This document shows, piece after piece, positions 1 through 7,605 of a stretch of 25,189 nucleotides of DNA. The stretch spans positions 1-25,189 of the forward strand of contig SFIY01000024.1 of the NCBI GenBank assembly GCA_004555205.1, read 5' to 3'. This DNA is from Clostridiales bacterium (GTDB lineage Bacteria > Bacillota > Clostridia > Oscillospirales > Oscillospiraceae). The position numbers were made by a program, and so were the translations under genes. A model generated the notes under the pieces. That model was not told the DNA's origin and searched no databases. It was given only the letters and a program-made list of their open reading frames with translations. Within the stretch, counting starts at the first letter, position 1, and each line of letters begins with the position of its first letter.

Positions 1-56
1 TTTTCAATGTTTTGACTTTTTTCGATGCTTGCGGCCCTCTCGGCGACAGCTCGTTT

Positions 57-86
57 ACTTTACCACATCTCCTACCCCTTTGTCAA
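57..86 (-). promoter_or_regulatory. Strong leftward promoter, proximal of a tandem pair (rRNA-type)
   Basis: Read on the minus strand, a perfect -35 TTGACA (81-86) is followed after 18 bp by TAAAGT (57-62), preceded by TGG to give an extended -10. It points out of the left edge of the window. No ORF follows; the transcribed bases 1-50 look like an untranslated leader. Strength, tandem arrangement and lack of a coding start suggest a stable-RNA (rRNA or tRNA) operon beginning beyond the edge. The promoter is seen; the identity of the operon is inference. Confidence 0.6.
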
Positions 87-98
87 CGCTTTTGTGAC

Positions 99-127
99 AC
101 TTTTTCAGCATTTGTAATCTCTGTCAA
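99..127 (-). promoter_or_regulatory. Strong leftward promoter, distal of a tandem pair
   Basis: On the minus strand TTGACA (122-127) lies 17 bp from AAAAGT (99-104). It sits about 40 bp upstream of the second promoter at 57-86 and points the same way. Tandem sigma-A promoters with consensus -35 boxes are typical of Firmicute rRNA operons. The -10 box is weaker than the -35. Confidence 0.5.
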
Positions 128-173
128 AAGTGCTGCTTATATCCGCCTCGATTTCAGTCGTTTCGACCTAAGA

Positions 174-202
174 TTGCAAGATCCGGCACAATATGCTATA
201 CT
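174..202 (+). promoter_or_regulatory. Sigma-A promoter of the HAD nucleotidase gene
   Basis: TTGCAA (174-179), a 17-bp spacer and TATACT (197-202), placed about 30 bp before the ATG at 234. It is divergent from the two leftward promoters at 57-127. Confidence 0.65.
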
Positions 203-233
203 ATATTATATCAGTGCAAGGAGTCTATGGAAC

Positions 234-917
234 ATGACACGCTATCCCTATCTTTTACTGGATGCCGATAATACCTTATTTGATTTCGACGCCGCCAACC
301 GGAACGCTTTCCACCGGGTCTGTGTCCGGTGCGACATCCCCGACACGGAAGAAAATTTTATCCTCTACGAATCGTGTAACAACGCTTTGTGGGCCGCCTT
401 TGACCGCGGTGAATGTACCAAGGAATTTTTGGTGGTGGAACGGTTTCGCCGTTTTTTGGCTAAAATCCATCTCGACCGCGATCCGGCGCTGTGCAACGAT
501 ATTCACCTGACAGCTCTCGGTCAAAGCACGCTTCTACTGCCTTACGCAGAAGAAACATGCCGTGCCCTCGCCGCGAACCACCGCCTCTATCTTGTCACAA
601 ACGCGGTGGCCTCGGTGCAAAAAAGCCGTCTCGCCGCAAGCGCACTGCGTCCCTACATCTCCGGCGCCTTCATTTCAGAGGAAGCAGGCGCCAGCAAACC
701 GTCAGCCGCCTATTTTGATTATGTATTTTCCCATATCGACGGCCTGACAAAAGACAATTGCCTCATGATTGGCGACAGCCTATCCAGCGACATACGCGGC
801 GCCAACAATTACGGACTGCCCTGCTGCTGGTACAATCCCAAAAGACAGCCGAAGCCGGATGACCTGCGCATTGACTACGAGATCACCGATTTGCGCGAGC
901 TATTATATATTGTATAA
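234..917 (+). CDS. yjjG: YjjG-family HAD hydrolase (noncanonical pyrimidine nucleotidase)
   Basis: A cytosolic HAD-superfamily phosphatase of 227 aa. The start is ATG 234: AAGGAG lies 10 bp upstream and the promoter at 174-202 leaves no room for the longer in-frame reading. HAD motif I is DADNTLFDFD (about residues 8-17, with the two catalytic aspartates), motif II is the LVTN segment near residue 121, motif III is the Lys of GASKPSAAYF, and motif IV is MIGDSLSSDI. Helical cap residues lie between motifs I and II. The DADNTLF form of motif I and the overall length match YjjG, which dephosphorylates noncanonical pyrimidine nucleoside monophosphates (housecleaning). The family assignment is firm; the substrate is inferred by family. 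The gene is a single-gene unit that ends in a terminator shared with the convergent PBP gene. Confidence 0.85.
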   Translation: MTRYPYLLLDADNTLFDFDAANRNAFHRVCVRCDIPDTEENFILYESCNNALWAAFDRGECTKEFLVVERFRRFLAKIHLDRDPALCNDIHLTALGQSTLLLPYAEETCRALAANHRLYLVTNAVASVQKSRLAASALRPYISGAFISEEAGASKPSAAYFDYVFSHIDGLTKDNCLMIGDSLSSDIRGANNYGLPCCWYNPKRQPKPDDLRIDYEITDLRELLYIV

Positions 918-922
918 AGTAT

Positions 923-962
923 AAACCAACGGCGTGGCCTGTACGGGTCACGCCGTTGGTTT
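923..962. terminator. Bidirectional intrinsic terminator between yjjG and the PBP1A gene
   Basis: A 14-bp perfect inverted repeat (923-936 with 949-962), extendable by about three inner pairs, with A-rich sequence on the left and T-rich on the right. It can therefore serve both convergent genes. Confidence 0.85.
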
Positions 963-980
963 ATTGACTTGTTCGTGCAG

Positions 981-3554
981 TTATTGTCTGTTTATAATCT
1001 TGTTCAAAATGTCCGTCACACCCTGATTCCCCTCATCCGGTGGTTCTTCTTCCCCACCGGGCTGTTCCCCACCGGGCGGATCATCAGGATCTGTCGGGTC
1101 TGTCGGCTCGACCGGCAAAATCGGCAAAATCGGCAGTGCGGTTTTATGCTTGGGGCAAATATCGCCTTCCGACGCCACGGAAAGCAGATACTGGTGATCG
1201 TCTGCCTTAATTTTACCTAAAATCGTGCGGTTCCAGTCGAGCAGCGCCACTTCCTTCACCTTGTCCTTCGGGCAATTCTCTGTCGCCACATGCTTACCTT
1301 CCGTGCAGTAGGACACCACCTTGTGCACATTACAGCTTTCGGTAGGCGCCGTGTCGGCAGCCACGGTTACGGTACGGACACGGCTGCCGCGCAAGTCCTT
1401 CTTGCAGGCGTCTGTGGCCAGCAATCCGCTGTCGGCGCACACGGTTACCTTGGTCAGGCCGGAGTCGCAATCGTGGAATCCGGGATCGCTCAAATCCTTA
1501 TGGACGCGTTTCATAATGCTTTTCCATAGGCTGGCGGAGGCGTTGCCGACGGCGTAGGACAGTTCCTCGTTGGATTCATAGCCCGTCCAGACAGCCGCGC
1601 AGTAGTAGGGGGAGAAACCGACAAAGTAACGGTCGCGGTTATCTTCGGTCGTACCGGTCTTACCGCCGATCGACATGCCGGAGAAGTAGGCCTCGCCGCC
1701 TGTACCGCTGGAAATAACAGACTCCAGCATATTGCGCATCAGATAGGCCGTAGTTTCCTTCATGGCCACATGGGATTCGCTTTTATTTTCCAAAATAACA
1801 TTGCCGTTGGCGTCCTCCACCTTCACAAAGGTGCGGGGCTTCGTATAAATACCGTCATTGACAAAAGCGCCATAGGCCGCAGCCATCTGCTCGGTGGTCA
1901 CGCCGTAGGCAAGACCGCCCAGCGCCATGTTGCCGGACTGCACGCTGTCGGTATCCGTCAGGGTGGTGAAGCCCAGCTTGTTCACCATAAATGTGTAGGA
2001 CGAATCCGTACCGTACAGCTCGTTGACACGGACCGCACAGGTATTGAGCGACTGTATGACAGCCGTCTGCACAGAGACCAGGCCGTCAAAGCCGGAGTGG
2101 CTGTTCCGGGGCCAGGCCGCGCCGTTCAGTTCGCGCACCGGATAGTCGTCGATCACCGATGCTGCCGTGATCGTTCCGTCATCCAGCGCCGGGGCATAGG
2201 TAGAGATCGGCTTGATGGCAGAACCGCATTGCCGCGTTTCCGTGGCCCAGTTCCAGCCACGGTCCTGCATTTTTGCGCCTGTACCGCCCACCATCGCCAG
2301 CACATCACCCGTAAAGGGGTCGATCAGCGTCACGGCCGCCTGCAGAGGCTGGTCGTTGGAATCGGTGTAGTCGGCAAACTTTGTATTTTCCATGACATCC
2401 TCGCAGATCTCCTGATACTTCATGTTCTGCGTGGTGTAAATTTTGTAGCCGAAACCGTAAACACGGTCGATGGCTTTTTTATAGGCCGTATATACTTCGC
2501 CGTTTTCATCGGCAGGGTCATCCTGAATGTCGTACTTCTCAATCAGCGCTTTGGCCACATCCTCAATGACCTGATCGGTAAAGTAGGAGTTCCAGGCCGT
2601 ACTCTCGCTATTTTTGTTTTCGCCCTCCTCCAAATGGTCCTCTTTGTAGTTGCCCAGGCAGGTATAGCCGTCGGTAAAAACGATCTCCTCGTTTGCCGCC
2701 GCATCGTATTCTTCCTTGGAGATCTTCTCCTGATCCAGCATGGCCTCAAGCACCGTCAACTGGCGCTCGCGGTTATTTTCGCGGCACCAATCGCTGCGCA
2801 GCGGATCGTACATGGAGGGGTTGTTCGTAATGGAGATCAGGCTGGCACATTCAGCCAGGCTCAGCTCGGATACATCTTTGCCAAAATATTTCTGAGATGC
2901 CGTCTGTACGCCATAGCAGGAGTTGCCCAGATAGATATTGTTCAGATACGCCTCCAGAATCACATCCTTGTCGTATTCTTTCTCCAGTTGCAGGGCGCGG
3001 TAGATTTCTGTGATCTTACGCTTCACGGTAACCTGATTGTCGTCTGTCAGATTCTTGATGAGCTGCTGCGTGATGGTAGACCCGCCCTGGGTACTGTCAG
3101 AAGTCAGTGTGCTGAAAATCGCGCGCAGCGTGCCGTGCCAGTCCACACCCTTGTGGGTCATGAAACGCTTATCCTCAATGGCGATGGCGGCATCCTGCAA
3201 AGCCTTGGGTATCTCGTCCAGCGTGGCGGGGATACGGTTTTCGCTGTTCAGAAACAGCGTTTGATACATGATCCACTCGCCGCTGTCAGGATCCTGATAG
3301 TACAACTCCGTGGAGCGTTTCGTGTCATACTCGCTCATGTACACTTCGACCTTGCCGCGCATCGTCTTGTCGATGTATGTCATAAATATGCCGATAAACA
3401 CAGCAACGGTCAAAACGAACACCAATGCGATCGTACCCACGATCTTCCATGCCCGCTTATGATCCGGTCTTTTTTTTGTGCCTGCCTTTGCCTGTTGTTT
3501 GTCACTTTGTCTGTCAAATAATTTCTTTTGACTCCAGTGACGCAGTTTTTTCAT
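981..3554 (-). CDS. PBP1A-type bifunctional peptidoglycan synthase (transglycosylase/transpeptidase)
   Basis: A class A penicillin-binding protein of 857 aa that polymerises and crosslinks peptidoglycan at the outer face of the membrane. ATG 3554 is preceded by AAGGAAGG at 9 bp; an in-frame TTG at 3581 lacks that. After a basic cytoplasmic tail comes one membrane helix (about 38-60). The GT51 glycosyltransferase follows, with EDKRF..HKG (catalytic Glu near 127), GGSTITQQ (157-164) and RKITEIYRALQLE. The transpeptidase carries SAIK (Ser445), SLN (502) and KTG (632). The last ~45 residues are an acidic Pro/Asp/Gly/Glu linker ending in a short hydrophobic/basic stretch (ILNKIIN), a low-complexity tail of unknown use. 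All catalytic motifs are intact. The gene stands alone. Confidence 0.95.
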   Translation of the reverse strand: MKKLRHWSQKKLFDRQSDKQQAKAGTKKRPDHKRAWKIVGTIALVFVLTVAVFIGIFMTYIDKTMRGKVEVYMSEYDTKRSTELYYQDPDSGEWIMYQTLFLNSENRIPATLDEIPKALQDAAIAIEDKRFMTHKGVDWHGTLRAIFSTLTSDSTQGGSTITQQLIKNLTDDNQVTVKRKITEIYRALQLEKEYDKDVILEAYLNNIYLGNSCYGVQTASQKYFGKDVSELSLAECASLISITNNPSMYDPLRSDWCRENNRERQLTVLEAMLDQEKISKEEYDAAANEEIVFTDGYTCLGNYKEDHLEEGENKNSESTAWNSYFTDQVIEDVAKALIEKYDIQDDPADENGEVYTAYKKAIDRVYGFGYKIYTTQNMKYQEICEDVMENTKFADYTDSNDQPLQAAVTLIDPFTGDVLAMVGGTGAKMQDRGWNWATETRQCGSAIKPISTYAPALDDGTITAASVIDDYPVRELNGAAWPRNSHSGFDGLVSVQTAVIQSLNTCAVRVNELYGTDSSYTFMVNKLGFTTLTDTDSVQSGNMALGGLAYGVTTEQMAAAYGAFVNDGIYTKPRTFVKVEDANGNVILENKSESHVAMKETTAYLMRNMLESVISSGTGGEAYFSGMSIGGKTGTTEDNRDRYFVGFSPYYCAAVWTGYESNEELSYAVGNASASLWKSIMKRVHKDLSDPGFHDCDSGLTKVTVCADSGLLATDACKKDLRGSRVRTVTVAADTAPTESCNVHKVVSYCTEGKHVATENCPKDKVKEVALLDWNRTILGKIKADDHQYLLSVASEGDICPKHKTALPILPILPVEPTDPTDPDDPPGGEQPGGEEEPPDEGNQGVTDILNKIINRQ

Positions 3555-3625
3555 CACAAGGCACCTTCCTTTCCTTTCCAAACTTGAAAATCATTCTCTT
3601 TTGTGAATGACATACAATTCCAGTG

Positions 3626-3652
3626 TCTTTACCATTTTACCACATTTGTCAA
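3626..3652 (-). promoter_or_regulatory. Possible promoter of the PBP1A gene
   Basis: On the minus strand TTGACA (3647-3652) is followed by TAAAGA (3626-3631) after a short 15-bp spacer. An extended -10, TGGTAAAAT (its TAAAAT at 3634-3639), overlaps this site. Either would give a leader of about 70 nt before ATG 3554. The spacing is not ideal, so the exact element is uncertain. Confidence 0.4.
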
Positions 3653-3770
3653 GGCGGAAAAACATTCATTTTTCGCATTATTTGTTGTCATAATCGCCGT
3701 TTTCTTATTTTCTTATCCGTATATTGAGCTGATAAGTTCTTCAATTCTCCAAAACCGCACATTGTCCTTC

Positions 3771-3799
3771 TTGCTTTTCCCGCAGAAATCCGTTATATT
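3771..3799 (+). promoter_or_regulatory. Sigma-A promoter of the DUF1292 gene
   Basis: TTGCTT (3771-3776), a 17-bp spacer and TATATT (3794-3799), 35 bp before ATG 3834. The rest of the 280-bp gap between the PBP gene and this gene (3555-3833) is AT-rich, and I see no further gene in it. Confidence 0.55.
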
Positions 3800-3833
3800 G
3801 TATAGCACAAACAGTAAAGGAGGACCTTAAACG

Positions 3834-4130
3834 ATGCAAGACGATTTCGGCCCTGATTTCATCAGCCTGACCGACGAGGACGGGAATGAATTTGAACTGG
3901 AAGTCATTGACGCGCTGGAGTATAACGGCCGGACCTATATTGCCTGCTTCCCCACGCTGGAGGAAGACACGGAGGAAGCGGAGGCGGAAGAGTACGGCCT
4001 GGTGATTCTCAAATCGATAGAGGAGAACGGCGAAAGCTATCTCGCCACACCCGACTCGGACGAGGAGCTCAATGCTGTCTACGAGCAGTTCATGCTGCAG
4101 TTGATGGAAGAAGAGGATGAAAATTCCTGA
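3834..4130 (+). CDS. DUF1292 domain protein (YrzB-like)
   Basis: A small, very acidic cytosolic protein of 98 aa. An excellent AAAGGAGG ends 10 bp before ATG 3834. The fold signature of DUF1292 is visible: an N-terminal ITLTDEDGNE-like strand (here SLTDEDGNEFELEVIDAL), then NGRTYIACFP and, after an acidic insert, EYGLVILK, ending in a helix rich in Glu/Asp. Family members are widespread in Firmicutes and have no established function. There is no signal peptide or membrane helix. It is transcribed alone from the promoter at 3771-3799 and is followed directly by the structured RNA at 4185-4449. No obvious terminator separates the two, but the RNA appears to have its own -10 box. Confidence 0.85.
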   Translation: MQDDFGPDFISLTDEDGNEFELEVIDALEYNGRTYIACFPTLEEDTEEAEAEEYGLVILKSIEENGESYLATPDSDEELNAVYEQFMLQLMEEEDENS

Positions 4131-4172
4131 GATTTTTTCCCTAAATCCCTTTTCTTCTCCCCAAGAATCTGC

Positions 4173-4178
4173 TACACT
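4173..4178 (+). promoter_or_regulatory. -10 box of the structured RNA (probable 6S RNA)
   Basis: TACACT at 4173-4178 would place the start at about A4185. The region 17 bp upstream (TTTCTT around 4150) is a poor -35, so the promoter is only partly supported. Confidence 0.4.
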
Positions 4179-4184
4179 GAATAC

Positions 4185-4449
4185 AACCACCGCAATGGTG
4201 GCCTCTGCGCGGACGTGATGGGTCTTTTTTATCCTCACATTTTGTTATAGGGGATGTCGGATCAGTATGTGGTTTGCAGGCCTCCCGGCTGCCTTCTGCG
4301 GCTGGATGTTGGAAGCAGTAAAGCAAGCTGGAGACAACCCACCTGCTGAGAACGGTGCAGGTTATAACTTGGCCCTCACGACCCGCGGCAGATGTCTTCC
4401 CAATTGTTCTGATATGCCTGCCGGCAACCGGGTCGGCGGGCATTTTTTT
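4185..4449 (+). ncRNA. ssrS: Probable 6S RNA (RNA polymerase regulator)
   Basis: There is no plausible gene in this 420-bp gap, but its sequence folds as one long interrupted hairpin. The closing stem pairs 4204-4224 with 4371-4392 (TCTGC/GCAGA, GCGG/CCGC, CGTGA/TCACG, GGGTC/GGCCC). A large internal bubble follows, then GTTATA/TATAAC (4244-4249 with 4363-4368). On the 3' side of the bubble sits a separate hairpin, ACCTGC/GCAGGT (4341-4346 with 4357-4362), and the apical arm starts with GTGGTT (4269-4274) against 4336-4342. A closing stem, an open centre, a small 3'-side hairpin and an apical arm are the plan of 6S RNA, which mimics an open promoter and binds the sigma-A holoenzyme. The 3' end is an intrinsic terminator. 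The identification rests on fold only; the size (about 215 nt before the terminator) fits. It is not SRP RNA, RNase P RNA or tmRNA. Confidence 0.55.
4414..4449 (+). terminator. Intrinsic terminator of the structured RNA
   Basis: A 10-bp stem (4414-4423 with 4434-4443, one G-T pair) followed by seven Ts. It ends the 4185 transcript before the next promoter. Confidence 0.85.
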
Positions 4450-4467
4450 GTTTTTACACACTGCCTC

Positions 4468-4496
4468 TTGCGAAAAAACAATCTTTCTTGTATAAT
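4468..4496 (+). promoter_or_regulatory. Sigma-A promoter of the PrsA-like foldase gene
   Basis: TTGCGA (4468-4473), a 17-bp spacer and a perfect TATAAT (4491-4496), about 60 bp before ATG 4557. Confidence 0.8.
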
Positions 4497-4556
4497 AGGT
4501 GAGTAATTTTATCAATAAGGGTATCACGATACCTGTTTTTGAGAGGACGGAACGCA

Positions 4557-6104
4557 ATGAGTGCTTCAAGAGAAAAGAAAATTCGTCAGGACATGGCCGC
4601 CAGCGGTGCCGTTGACCCCAAGGCCGCCCGCAAAGCGGAGGAAGCTGCCAAGCAGCGCAAGAGCAACATCCTTTACGGCTGCATTTTCGGTGCATTTGTA
4701 TTGGTGGCAGCCGCCGTTGTGCTGTGGAACTCCGGCATCTTCCAACGCAACGCCACAGCGTTGACCGTGGATGGCGAGAAGTATACCGCCGCCGAGGTGG
4801 GTTACTACTATTCCTCCGCCTATAATTCCGTTGCCAGCGGCCAGTACGCCTCCTATTACGGTCTGGACAAGGACAAGCCCCTGAACCAGCAGAACATGAA
4901 CGACATGGCCAAGATGCTGCTGGGTGTCAGCGAGGATATGACCTGGGATGCCTATTTTAAGAATGCCGCCAAGGAAACGCTGGTGAATATGACGGCGCTG
5001 TGCAAGGCCGCCGAGGCTGCCGGTTTCACCTTCGATGAAGAGATGCAGCAGGAAATGGATAACACGATGGATGTTGTTTCTCAGTATGCAAAGCAGAACG
5101 GCATGTCCGTCAAGGCGTATCTCAAGGCCATGTTCGGCACCTACATGACCGTCCCCACCTTCCAGAAGCTGACGAAGGACAGCATCCTTGCCTCCCATTA
5201 TGAAGAACACTATGTCGGCGACCTGACCTACACCGACAAGGAGATTGCCGATTACTATCAGGAGAACAAATCTTCCCTTGATGTGGCCGATTATGAGTAT
5301 ATCTACTTCCGCGGTTCCGCTTCCTCCACCACCGATGCTGACGGCAACACCGTAGAGCCTACGGAAGAGGAAGAGGCCGCTGCCGCCGCCGCTGCCAAAG
5401 AGAACGCCAACGAAGCGCTGGAGCGCTATCAGTCCGGCGAGAAGCTGGAGGACATTGCCGAGGATTATGAAAACGGCACCTACGCAAGCCCCACTGCCTC
5501 CACCAACACCGGCGATGCGATCAGCACCTGGGTCTTTGATGAGGGCCGCCAGGCAGGCGATACGGAGCTTGTGCCCGATGGCGATAACTATTATTTGGCT
5601 GTGTTCCACCGCAGTGGCCGCAACGAGTATAATACCGTGAATGTTCGCCACATTCTCATCAAAGTTAACAGCAGCTCTTTGGATAAGGAATCCGAAACCT
5701 ATGAAGCCGATCTGGCTGCTTTGAAGGAGAGCAAAAAGGCGGAAGCCGATAAAATTTTGCAGGAGTGGAAGGACGGCGCTGCCACGGAGGAATCCTTTGC
5801 CGAACTGGCTGACAAGTATTCCGAGGACGGCGCTGCCGGCGGTCTGTATGAGCAGGTGTACCACAACCAGATGGTCACCGAGTTTAATGACTGGATTTTT
5901 GATGCCTCCCGCCAGACCGGCGACACCGGCATCGTGGAAACCACCTACGGTTACCATGTCATGTACTTTGTCGGCACGGACCTGCCCTATTGGCAGGTGC
6001 AGGTGAAGAACGCCTTGCAGACGAAGGATCGCAGCGATTGGATCGCCTCTCTGACGGAAAATATGACCGCAGAAGAAGGCCCCGGCATGAAGTACGTCGG
6101 CTGA
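4557..6104 (+). CDS. Membrane-anchored parvulin-type peptidyl-prolyl isomerase (PrsA/SurA-like)
   Basis: A secreted-protein foldase of 515 aa. ATG 4557 has GAGAGGACGG upstream; an in-frame TTG at 4539 lacks a site. The N-terminus is charged and cytoplasmic. One uncleaved membrane helix (about 36-61) follows, so this is a signal anchor and not a lipoprotein, since no lipobox Cys is present. A SurA-N/trigger-like helical region spans about 70-230, and an Ala/Glu-rich linker lies near 265-290. The parvulin domain runs from NVRHILIK (362) through FAELADKYSEDGAAGG to TYGYHVMYFV (near 470). The HILIK strand, the GG after the SED segment and the final GYH are canonical rotamase positions. An incomplete rotamase-like repeat precedes it (residues about 285-355, with FDEGRQAGD echoed later by FDASRQTGD), as in SurA-type proteins with two tandem domains. 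It is transcribed alone and followed by a terminator. Confidence 0.9.
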   Translation: MSASREKKIRQDMAASGAVDPKAARKAEEAAKQRKSNILYGCIFGAFVLVAAAVVLWNSGIFQRNATALTVDGEKYTAAEVGYYYSSAYNSVASGQYASYYGLDKDKPLNQQNMNDMAKMLLGVSEDMTWDAYFKNAAKETLVNMTALCKAAEAAGFTFDEEMQQEMDNTMDVVSQYAKQNGMSVKAYLKAMFGTYMTVPTFQKLTKDSILASHYEEHYVGDLTYTDKEIADYYQENKSSLDVADYEYIYFRGSASSTTDADGNTVEPTEEEEAAAAAAAKENANEALERYQSGEKLEDIAEDYENGTYASPTASTNTGDAISTWVFDEGRQAGDTELVPDGDNYYLAVFHRSGRNEYNTVNVRHILIKVNSSSLDKESETYEADLAALKESKKAEADKILQEWKDGAATEESFAELADKYSEDGAAGGLYEQVYHNQMVTEFNDWIFDASRQTGDTGIVETTYGYHVMYFVGTDLPYWQVQVKNALQTKDRSDWIASLTENMTAEEGPGMKYVG

Positions 6105-6120
6105 GTGTCCAAGTAAGCAA

Positions 6121-6152
6121 AAAGGCTGACGCTAAAAGCGTCAGCCTTTTTT
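6121..6152 (+). terminator. Intrinsic terminator after the foldase gene
   Basis: A 12-bp perfect stem (6121-6132 with 6138-6149), loop TAAAA, T-run to 6152. It lies only 17 bp before tcdA, so tcdA needs readthrough or a promoter within the hairpin region; I see no good separate promoter. Confidence 0.85.
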
Positions 6153-6168
6153 AACAGAGGTATATACC

Positions 6169-6882
6169 ATGAAGGAACAATTTTTACGAACAGAGATGAT
6201 TCTCGGCGCGCAGGCGCTCGATAAGCTGTCCCGTTCCCATGTGGCCGTGGTGGGCCTCGGCGGCGTGGGCAGCTATGCCGCCGACGCCCTTGCCCGTGCC
6301 GGCGTAGGTGAGCTGACGCTGCTGGATCAGGATACCGTCAGCGTCTCCAATATCAACCGCCAGCTCTATGCGCTGCACTCCACGGTGGGCCAGGCCAAGG
6401 CCCGGGTCGCTGCCCGGCGCTGTCTGGACATCAACCCCGCGCTGATCGTCCATCCCCTTTGCATGACCTATGATGCAGCGCACCGGGATGTATTTTTCTC
6501 TGCCCGCTATGACTATATCGTCGATGCCATTGACCTGGTGTCCTGCAAACTGGACCTGATTGAACAGGCGATTGCCCGCGATATTCCCATCATCTCCGCG
6601 CTGGGCACGGGTAATAAGCTGCAGCCGCAGCTTTTGGAGATCACGGACATTGCCAAAACAACCGGCTGTCCTTTGGCGCGCGTTATGCGCAAGGAACTGC
6701 GCAATCGGGGCATCCGCCATCTCAAGGTGGTTTTCAGTCCGGAACAGGCCCATGAGACCCGGCAGTTGGAAACCCCCTCACCCGGCCGCCGCAGCGTTCC
6801 GGCAAGCGTTCCCTGGGTGCCTCCGGCGGCGGGTTTGATGCTGGCCGGCGCAGTCGTTGAAGATTTGATAAAAGAGGTGTAA
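6169..6882 (+). CDS. tcdA: tRNA threonylcarbamoyladenosine dehydratase (ThiF/E1-like)
   Basis: Cyclises t6A37 of ANN-decoding tRNAs to ct6A in an ATP-dependent reaction. The protein is 237 aa and the start is ATG 6169, with AGAGG about 8 bp upstream. The E1-like Rossmann nucleotide-binding motif is GLGGVGSYAADALARAGVG (about 26-44), followed by LLDQDTVSVSNINRQ, the D...NxNRQ signature of ThiF/MoeB enzymes, and the acidic YDYIVDAIDLVSCK segment. The C-terminal region has the PSPGRRSVPASVPWVPP segment typical of TcdA/YgdL. It lacks the CxxC zinc pairs and the C-terminal rhodanese of MoeB-like sulfur-carrier enzymes. The next gene begins 5 bp after its stop, so the two are probably cotranscribed. 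Confidence 0.9.
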   Translation: MKEQFLRTEMILGAQALDKLSRSHVAVVGLGGVGSYAADALARAGVGELTLLDQDTVSVSNINRQLYALHSTVGQAKARVAARRCLDINPALIVHPLCMTYDAAHRDVFFSARYDYIVDAIDLVSCKLDLIEQAIARDIPIISALGTGNKLQPQLLEITDIAKTTGCPLARVMRKELRNRGIRHLKVVFSPEQAHETRQLETPSPGRRSVPASVPWVPPAAGLMLAGAVVEDLIKEV

Positions 6883-6887
6883 TAGCT

Positions 6888-7565
6888 ATGATTTTAACCG
6901 GAGCCCTTGTCAATGCCGCGGCCATCGCCGTGGGCGCCATTGCCGGCATGTTCGGCGGCAAGCTGATGCCCGACCGGATGAAAACCACGATTATATCCGT
7001 GTTGGCGCTGATTACCATCGGCATTGCCGTCCCCGGTTTGATGGGCAGCAAAAATCCCTTGATCCCCATTCTGTCGCTGATTATCGGCACGATCATCGGC
7101 GAACTGCTGGATATTGATACCGCGGTGAACCGCTTCGGTGATTTTCTGCGCAAAAAAGTCGGCGGACGCGGCGCCTTCACGGAGGGCTTTGTCACCGGCT
7201 CGCTGGTCTATGCCGTGGGCGCCATGGCTGTCATGGGCGCCCTGGACAGCGGCATCAAAGGTGACCACGCCATATTGATCGCCAAATCTGTCATTGACGG
7301 CGTCTCTGCCGTGGTCTTTGGCTCTACTTTGGGCTTGGGCGTGGCCTTCTCCGGTCTGACGGTCTTTGCCGTGGAGGGTTTGCTGGCTTTGCTGGCCTCT
7401 GTGATCGCCCCCTATCTGGGCGCCGATGTGATTGCTGAAATCACCTTCACCGGCTCCCTGCTGATCTTCGCCATCAGCCTTAATATACTGGGCGTGACAA
7501 AGATCAAGGTGCTGAATATGACGCCCGCCCTGCTGCTGCCGATCGTGCTGTGTCTGTTCATGTGA
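6888..7565 (+). CDS. DUF554 family membrane protein
   Basis: A 225-aa integral membrane protein of the DUF554 (YdfK/YqgA) family. ATG 6888 is served by a GAGGTG that lies within the last codons of tcdA. Six to seven hydrophobic segments are visible, the first as the N-terminal hairpin LTGALVNAAAIAVGAIAGM. Family marks include the SLIIGTIIGELLDID loop, FTEGFVTGSLVYAVGAMAVMGAL and the final NILGVTKIKVLNMTPALL. The family is proposed to be a transporter or channel, but no substrate is established. Position after tcdA with a 5-bp gap suggests cotranscription, without implying a shared function. Confidence 0.9.
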   Translation: MILTGALVNAAAIAVGAIAGMFGGKLMPDRMKTTIISVLALITIGIAVPGLMGSKNPLIPILSLIIGTIIGELLDIDTAVNRFGDFLRKKVGGRGAFTEGFVTGSLVYAVGAMAVMGALDSGIKGDHAILIAKSVIDGVSAVVFGSTLGLGVAFSGLTVFAVEGLLALLASVIAPYLGADVIAEITFTGSLLIFAISLNILGVTKIKVLNMTPALLLPIVLCLFM

Positions 7566-7573
7566 CCGTAAGC

Positions 7574-7603
7574 AAACCGCGAAACCGAACGGTTTCGCGG
7601 TTT
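7574..7603. terminator. Bidirectional terminator between the DUF554 and NUDIX genes
   Basis: A 13-bp perfect stem (7574-7586 with 7591-7603), loop GAAC. It stands between two convergent genes and abuts the NUDIX stop codon. Confidence 0.8.
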
Positions 7604-7605
7604 AT

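Noticed and set aside
1770..3521. A 583-codon open frame on the plus strand opposite the PBP1A gene
   Set aside because: The frame mirrors the codon bias of the real gene, has no ribosome site or domain, and is His/Val/Arg-rich as antisense frames in GC-rich DNA are.
3600..3830. Short plus-strand open frames in the PBP-DUF1292 gap
   Set aside because: They lack ribosome sites and overlap the promoter of the DUF1292 gene.
4185..4449. SRP RNA, RNase P RNA, tmRNA or a cobalamin riboswitch as identity for the structured RNA
   Set aside because: The SRP tetraloop domain (GGAAG is present but not in the required context), the RNase P P4 core, a tmRNA tag frame and a complete B12 box are all missing; a free-standing terminator and lack of an adjacent regulated gene also argue against a riboswitch.
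4566..5957. A 463-codon minus-strand open frame opposite the foldase gene
   Set aside because: No start signal and no motif; the plus strand has an intact parvulin domain with promoter and terminator.
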